Below, one piece after another: positions 59,538 to 64,000 of a DNA stretch of 64,000 nt. The translations under genes and the position numbers were made by a program. This stretch comes from Bacteroidota bacterium (GTDB lineage: Bacteria; Bacteroidota; Ignavibacteria; Kryptoniales; JAKASW01). A model generated the notes under the pieces. That model saw nothing but the letters and a program-made list of their open reading frames with translations, did no database searches and was not told where the DNA came from. The stretch's first letter is position 1; the number at the start of each line of letters is the position of its first letter. The stretch is taken from positions 62,001 through 126,000 of the forward strand of contig JAKAGT010000013.1 in the NCBI GenBank assembly GCA_021825585.1, in the 5' to 3' direction.

Positions 59538-60722
59538 TTACTGTCTCTGATGACGGTGCCCATCCGAGAGGACTTCCACGAATATGTCTCCCAAGTCTTT
59601 TGCCACGCGCTCTACAGTGAATTCCCGGGCAGCCTTCTCCAGATTCCTTTGCGCCATTTCTTTTCTGAGGTTTTCGTCATCAATTAGTTGTACAATCTTT
59701 TCAGATAGCGCTTCATAATCACCCGGCTCAATCACAAATCCATTCTTACCGTCCGTGATAATCTCAGGAAGCGCTCCGACATTCGTGGTAACCACAGGCA
59801 AGCCGTACGCCAAAGCCTCTAAGATAGCAAACGAGAACCCCTCGGAGTACGATGGCAGTACGAAGATGTCAGCATCTTGGAGCACCTGTTTCTTCGACTC
59901 TCCGCTTATGATACCCAAGTATTTTGCATTGTAAGAATGCGCATTTTGCACGAAATTGATGATGGCATCCGTTGATTTCAAAAAGCGTTCTTTAATTTCA
60001 CCCGAAAAGTATGTGGGTATGATATTTCGTTCATCCTTGAGTCGGATAATCTCGCCGGCAAAGTACAGCTGAGTTCCCGGGTGCATCTTCAAAACCTTCT
60101 TGTAGGCAAGGATGAGATCATAGAATCCCTTTGCAAAAGAGACGTTACCCATGAACAAGATGTTAAATGGCTTCCCATCACGATGCAAAGATAGACCCTT
60201 CTCTTCGGTGATTGGGTTAATTCCGTTGTAAAGCACACGCATTTGGTCCATCGGATACAAGCCGTCTAAAGTACTCTTCAATCTATGTCCTTGAACAATT
60301 ATGATGTCCACTCGCCGCAGGCCAAACCGAATAACCCGCTTCAATCTGGCCGATGAAAAATTGTAAAAGGTATTGAAGTTACCCCCACGATAATGGGCGA
60401 CAACTTTTCTACCTGCTAGTTTAGCCAAGGAAATCACACTTACATCTCTCAGAAAACCCGACTTGTTCGAGCCGATCACACAGTACACAAGGTGAGGACG
60501 TAACGTCACTGTCTTCCAGAGTATTTGCCAGAAAATTCCGAGAAACCTCAATGCACCCGCAAGATCAATCTTGCCTCCATCTTTGCTATTCGTCCGGACA
60601 TTGCTGCGTACATGAATTATCTTGAATCTCTCTATTAGGCTAGAGTCAAGCAGTTGCTCTGTTGCAATTTCCGGCCCGGTATAACGAGGAGGAGTGGGAG
60701 CAATGAATAGAACTTTGTACAT
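59538..60722 (-). CDS. Glycosyltransferase family 4 protein
   Basis: A 394-residue GT4 enzyme with the FNILFMGNVSFAKGFYDLIL donor-domain start and the classic E-x7-E motif in SYSEGFSFAILEALAYGLPV followed by VTTNVGALPEII. Retaining transferase using a nucleotide sugar, cytoplasmic face. It is part of the same minus-strand series. Confidence 0.92.
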   Translation of the reverse strand: MYKVLFIAPTPPRYTGPEIATEQLLDSSLIERFKIIHVRSNVRTNSKDGGKIDLAGALRFLGIFWQILWKTVTLRPHLVYCVIGSNKSGFLRDVSVISLAKLAGRKVVAHYRGGNFNTFYNFSSARLKRVIRFGLRRVDIIIVQGHRLKSTLDGLYPMDQMRVLYNGINPITEEKGLSLHRDGKPFNILFMGNVSFAKGFYDLILAYKKVLKMHPGTQLYFAGEIIRLKDERNIIPTYFSGEIKERFLKSTDAIINFVQNAHSYNAKYLGIISGESKKQVLQDADIFVLPSYSEGFSFAILEALAYGLPVVTTNVGALPEIITDGKNGFVIEPGDYEALSEKIVQLIDDENLRKEMAQRNLEKAAREFTVERVAKDLGDIFVEVLSDGHRHQRQ

Positions 60723-60855
60723 ATCTTTTACTATCTTTCTAAAGTGTCTATTATATCTACGAAACTGCCTCCCAACACGCAGCGGCTAACTTGAAAAGCC
60801 ACTTAGGTAACGCTCTCCTATATTGCTTTCCAAGTTATCTGACAAACATACTCGG

Positions 60856-61797
60856 TTATCTGACAGGCGCCGCAGCGAACCACGCAATCGTATTCCGCAG
60901 GCCATCAAGGAATGATACGTCTGGGGAATAATCAAGTATTCTTTGAGCCTTAGAAATATCTGCGTAGGAATGCCTGACATCTCCAATACGGGGTCGCTCA
61001 TAAATAGGCTTTATCGACGCTCCGAGTAACCCGTTCAAAGTATCAACCAGTTGATTCAAAGTTACACGGTTTGAACACGCACAATTGAAAACATCTCCGG
61101 AAATTCCCTCCGTGCGACATGCCAAGAGATTCGCTGTAACGACATTATCGACATAGGTAAAATCTCTAGATTGCTCACCATCACCATAGATTACAGGGCT
61201 TTTCCCCGTTTTCATAAGTGTGATGAATTTCGGTATTACCGCTGAATACTGAGATGTTGGGTCCTGGTTTGGGCCGAAAACGTTAAAATACCTGAGGCAT
61301 ACGGTTTCGAGGCCTAGCGCGTTGGAAAACACTTTGCAATAGTATTCGCCGGAAAGTTTAGAAGCCGCATACGGTGATAAAGGTGACGGCACCATCTCCT
61401 CACGTTTAGGGAGTACTTCACTATTCCCGTATACTGAAGATGACGACGCACAAATAACCCGTTTCACCCCTGCTGAAACCGCTGCGTTGAGAATGTTCAA
61501 GGTCCCTATAACGTTTACTTCGGTGGTTGTAATAGGGTCCTGCAGTGACCTCGGGACCGAGGGCAAAGCTGCTTGGTGCAAAATATAGTCAACGCCACGA
61601 ACTGCCTCAATGACAATATGATAACTTCGTACATCACCCTCTATCAACTCAACTTCGCTCTCAAGACTTTTGAGATTGTCACGCTTGCCTGTTGAGAAGT
61701 TGTCCAACACTCTCACAGTTTCACCGCACCTCACCAATTTTTCCACAATGTGCGAGCCGATGAAACCCCCTCCTCCAGTCACCAAGTATGTTGCCAT
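60856..61797 (-). CDS. UDP-glucose 4-epimerase-like SDR
   Basis: A 313-residue extended SDR with YLVTGGGGFIGSHIVEKLVR, the catalytic Ser (ASSSSVYGNSEVLPKREE), YAASKLSGEYY (Tyr-x3-Lys) and RYFNVFGPNQDPTSQYSAVI. The text closely follows bacterial UDP-GlcNAc/glucose 4-epimerases (WbpP/Gne type). It supplies an epimerised sugar donor for the glycosyltransferases upstream and downstream. Confidence 0.92.
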   Translation of the reverse strand: MATYLVTGGGGFIGSHIVEKLVRCGETVRVLDNFSTGKRDNLKSLESEVELIEGDVRSYHIVIEAVRGVDYILHQAALPSVPRSLQDPITTTEVNVIGTLNILNAAVSAGVKRVICASSSSVYGNSEVLPKREEMVPSPLSPYAASKLSGEYYCKVFSNALGLETVCLRYFNVFGPNQDPTSQYSAVIPKFITLMKTGKSPVIYGDGEQSRDFTYVDNVVTANLLACRTEGISGDVFNCACSNRVTLNQLVDTLNGLLGASIKPIYERPRIGDVRHSYADISKAQRILDYSPDVSFLDGLRNTIAWFAAAPVR

Positions 61798-61843
61798 TTA
61801 CCTCCAGCGCTCCACGATGAATGTCTTTGATGTTTGAAGCCGG

Positions 61844-63763
61844 TCAATGAAAAAAACGCTGCGACCATAATTGAAAACTCAGTAGTGTCCACAACCGCTG
61901 ATTCACCTGATAACGACTTATTTTCTTGTTGAATTCACCCTCGGCCAAACTGAACAGTTTGACTAATCGCTCCACCTCTTTCCATTGGAATATGCCCTGA
62001 GACTTTATACGGGGCTCGGTAAGTGAGTCATTAATGAAGTCGACCATTCCCTTGTCCGCCCAATTATGAAGAGGAATTTCAAACCCCATTTTCCTCTTTT
62101 TCAGGACTCGATCGGGAAGCACTCCTCCTAATGCTTTTTTTAAGAGATATTTCTTACTGACATAACGAACTTTCAAATGCGATGGAATGGAAGCCGCGAA
62201 TTCCACCACCCTATGATCCAAAAGAGGCACTCGCACTTCTAATGAATTGGACATACTCATTCGATCCACCTTCGCCAACATATCATCTGGAAGCGACGTT
62301 TTCAGGTCGAGGTAAAGAAGTTGATCGACGAGAGATTCACCACGCATCTTGTTTAGATACTGATCGAAGAGTAAGGTCACATCTCGTTCCTGAACAGAGG
62401 AAAGGAATTCATTGCTGAGCAGGTCTTCTTTGTCCTCTGCCGAAAATAGGCTTCTCAAGAAGAGGAGAATCTCTTTCTCAGGCTTATTGAAAACACCAGC
62501 AAATCTTCTGATGCGACGAACGTGATCACCGGAAAACATAAAACTTCCCGATGCTACAAATCTTAGCAGCCAAAGCACCAGCGCAGTGAAAACCGACGGT
62601 AAACGCCGACCGTGCTCCAACAATAACAGGTATTGATAGTATGGATATCCACCAAAGAGCTCATCTCCTCCGTCACCTGAAAGAGCTGCTGTAACTTTTG
62701 ATCTCGTCAACTTCGAGAGTATATACGTTGGGATCATGGAGGAATCCGCGAACGGTTCATCAACCCGCTCAAAGATCTCGTTGATAATGTCCGGATCAAA
62801 GGACATGTCGTCGAGGATGAATTCCTCATGCTGGGTATGGAAACGATTCGCAACCAGTTGAGCATCATGGCTTTCATTGAAGCGTTGGTCCCGAAAGCCA
62901 ATTGAGAACGTTCTGAGCGGTTGAGGCAAGAATTGGCCCGCCATTGCAACGACAGTACTGGAATCCACTCCTCCGCTGAGAAATGCTCCTAACGGGACAT
63001 CACTCACCAGATGCATTTGGATTGATTCTCTTAAAAGGTCCACCAGTTCTTCTCGGAGGTAAGACTCACTTGAATGATTGTTTCTCCTGAATTGGACATC
63101 CCAATACTGTTCCAGCCTGACTCCCTGTGCATCGCAGATAAGCAGATGGCCGGGAAGGAGCTTGCGAATACCTTTAAATATTGTCTGCGGTGCCGGTACG
63201 TACGAGAAAGATAGATAGTAGAACAATGCATCGTGATCTAGCTCGCGAGGCACAGATGGATGCTTGGTAAGCGCCTTAATTTCCGAACCGAAAACAAGGA
63301 TGCTCGAATCATAGTAGTAGTGAAGCGGCTTGATTCCTATCCGATCACGTGCTAGCAAAAGCCGCATCCTTTTCATGTCCCACAGAGCAAAAGAAAACAT
63401 CCCACGTAGATGAAGCACGCAGTTCTGACCATACTCCTCGTAGAGATGTACAATGACTTCAGTATCCGAGTCGGTTCGGAAAATGTGCCCTTTCTGACTA
63501 AGATTCCTGCGTAATTCCCGGAAGTTGTAAATCTCTCCATTGAAAACGACACAAATGCTCTTGTCCTCAGAGAATATGGGTTGATGACCCGTTTCAAGAT
63601 CTATGATCTTAAGCCTGCGCATCGCCAAACCAACGTTTCCCTCGACATAATATCCTTCGTCATCAGGACCACGGTGCGAAAGAGCAGTGTTCATCTCCTG
63701 AAGAATCTCAACTTCTGCCTTGGTATCGGGCTCGAAGTACAACAGTCCACAAATCCCGCACAT
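61844..63763 (-). CDS. asnB: Asparagine synthetase (glutamine-hydrolysing)
   Basis: A 639-residue class II amidotransferase. Cys2 (MCGICG) is the glutaminase nucleophile. The N-terminal domain has RRLKIIDLETGHQPI and FNGEIYNFRELR. The synthetase domain has the PPi loop SGGVDSSTV and the LSGDGGDELFGGYPYY segment. The length and position in a polysaccharide locus fit the exopolysaccharide-associated AsnB group, which may amidate sugar acids and not aspartate; this is inference. Confidence 0.93.
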   Translation of the reverse strand: MCGICGLLYFEPDTKAEVEILQEMNTALSHRGPDDEGYYVEGNVGLAMRRLKIIDLETGHQPIFSEDKSICVVFNGEIYNFRELRRNLSQKGHIFRTDSDTEVIVHLYEEYGQNCVLHLRGMFSFALWDMKRMRLLLARDRIGIKPLHYYYDSSILVFGSEIKALTKHPSVPRELDHDALFYYLSFSYVPAPQTIFKGIRKLLPGHLLICDAQGVRLEQYWDVQFRRNNHSSESYLREELVDLLRESIQMHLVSDVPLGAFLSGGVDSSTVVAMAGQFLPQPLRTFSIGFRDQRFNESHDAQLVANRFHTQHEEFILDDMSFDPDIINEIFERVDEPFADSSMIPTYILSKLTRSKVTAALSGDGGDELFGGYPYYQYLLLLEHGRRLPSVFTALVLWLLRFVASGSFMFSGDHVRRIRRFAGVFNKPEKEILLFLRSLFSAEDKEDLLSNEFLSSVQERDVTLLFDQYLNKMRGESLVDQLLYLDLKTSLPDDMLAKVDRMSMSNSLEVRVPLLDHRVVEFAASIPSHLKVRYVSKKYLLKKALGGVLPDRVLKKRKMGFEIPLHNWADKGMVDFINDSLTEPRIKSQGIFQWKEVERLVKLFSLAEGEFNKKISRYQVNQRLWTLLSFQLWSQRFFH

Positions 63764-64000
63764 TTCGAATGCTATTGTTTTAAGTGTGTTTTTATGTAGT
63801 GCTTACGATGAAATTTCCCAGTTCTGTGGTATGGTGTTTCCTCTCAAACAGCTCAAATGCTCTGAAAATATATTCGTTTATCTTCATCGTGAATACTCCT
63901 TGACCTTAATCTCATTGAATAGTCCATAAATCCTGCAAACGGTGTATCTCAGAGATACGCGCGCTCAGTTGCCCCTCAAACAGATAACCCCGGCCTATTT
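63764..64000. other. Right-edge region without recognisable gene
   Basis: No supported gene in these 237 bp. The promoter of the asnB-led gene series should be here, but I see no clear boxes. Confidence 0.35.

Overview
The window looks like a chromosomal segment of a Bacteroidota/Chlorobi-group bacterium, probably Ignavibacteria or a close relative. This is an inference, since no rRNA or ribosomal marker gene is present. It rests on a type II-C CRISPR locus with a Bacteroidetes-like 46-nt repeat and tracrRNA, a TonB-dependent receptor with an N-terminal CarboxypepD_reg-like domain, many four-helix-bundle, SGNH and DUF362 type genes, and intergenic spaces packed with small dispersed repeats.

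Layout. 0-16 kb: SGNH hydrolase, DUF362 protein, radical SAM protein, an ECF sigma / anti-sigma / TlpA-thioredoxin operon, tRNA-Glu and tRNA-Gln, an overlapping radical SAM / GMC oxidoreductase pair, a large TonB-dependent receptor, a 21-nt-periodic tract, an XRE/DUF2975 regulator pair and an outer-membrane protein. 16.3-24.3 kb: tracrRNA (minus strand), cas9, a truncated second cas1 start, a REP-associated tyrosine transposase (RAYT), cas1, cas2, a terminator and a CRISPR array. 24.3-34 kb: an HTH-ATPase-DUF4325 regulator, an agmatine-to-putrescine cluster (agmatine deiminase, N-carbamoylputrescine amidase, carbonic anhydrase, PLP decarboxylase), an aspartic protease, an alpha/beta hydrolase and an SdpI/SdpR-like pair. 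34-64 kb: a long, mostly minus-strand surface-polysaccharide region. Its first part appears to make an activated heptose (transaldolase, sedoheptulose-7-P isomerase, PPi-type phosphofructokinase, heptose nucleotidyltransferase, heptose kinase). Its later part holds a priming glycosyltransferase, nucleotide-sugar epimerases, a two-gene TPP dehydrogenase, GDP-mannose dehydratase, two glycosyltransferases and an asparagine synthetase. Toxin-antitoxin genes, an IS1595-family element and a broken IS21-family element are scattered in it.

The most unusual part is the CRISPR locus. A RAYT gene sits inside the cas operon, and near-identical 63-nt palindromes occupy the cas9/RAYT, RAYT/cas1 and cas1/cas2 junctions. 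Related palindromes lie in frame inside RAYT and inside cas1. A diverged copy of the first 18 codons of cas1 directly follows cas9, so the operon looks recombined. In the array, at least four repeat units are interrupted by a second family of 30-54 nt double-hairpin elements. The same family has inserted into both istA and istB of the IS21 element 33 kb away, knocking both out of frame. Small palindromic elements therefore appear to have been moving into CRISPR repeats, cas genes and other mobile elements in this genome.
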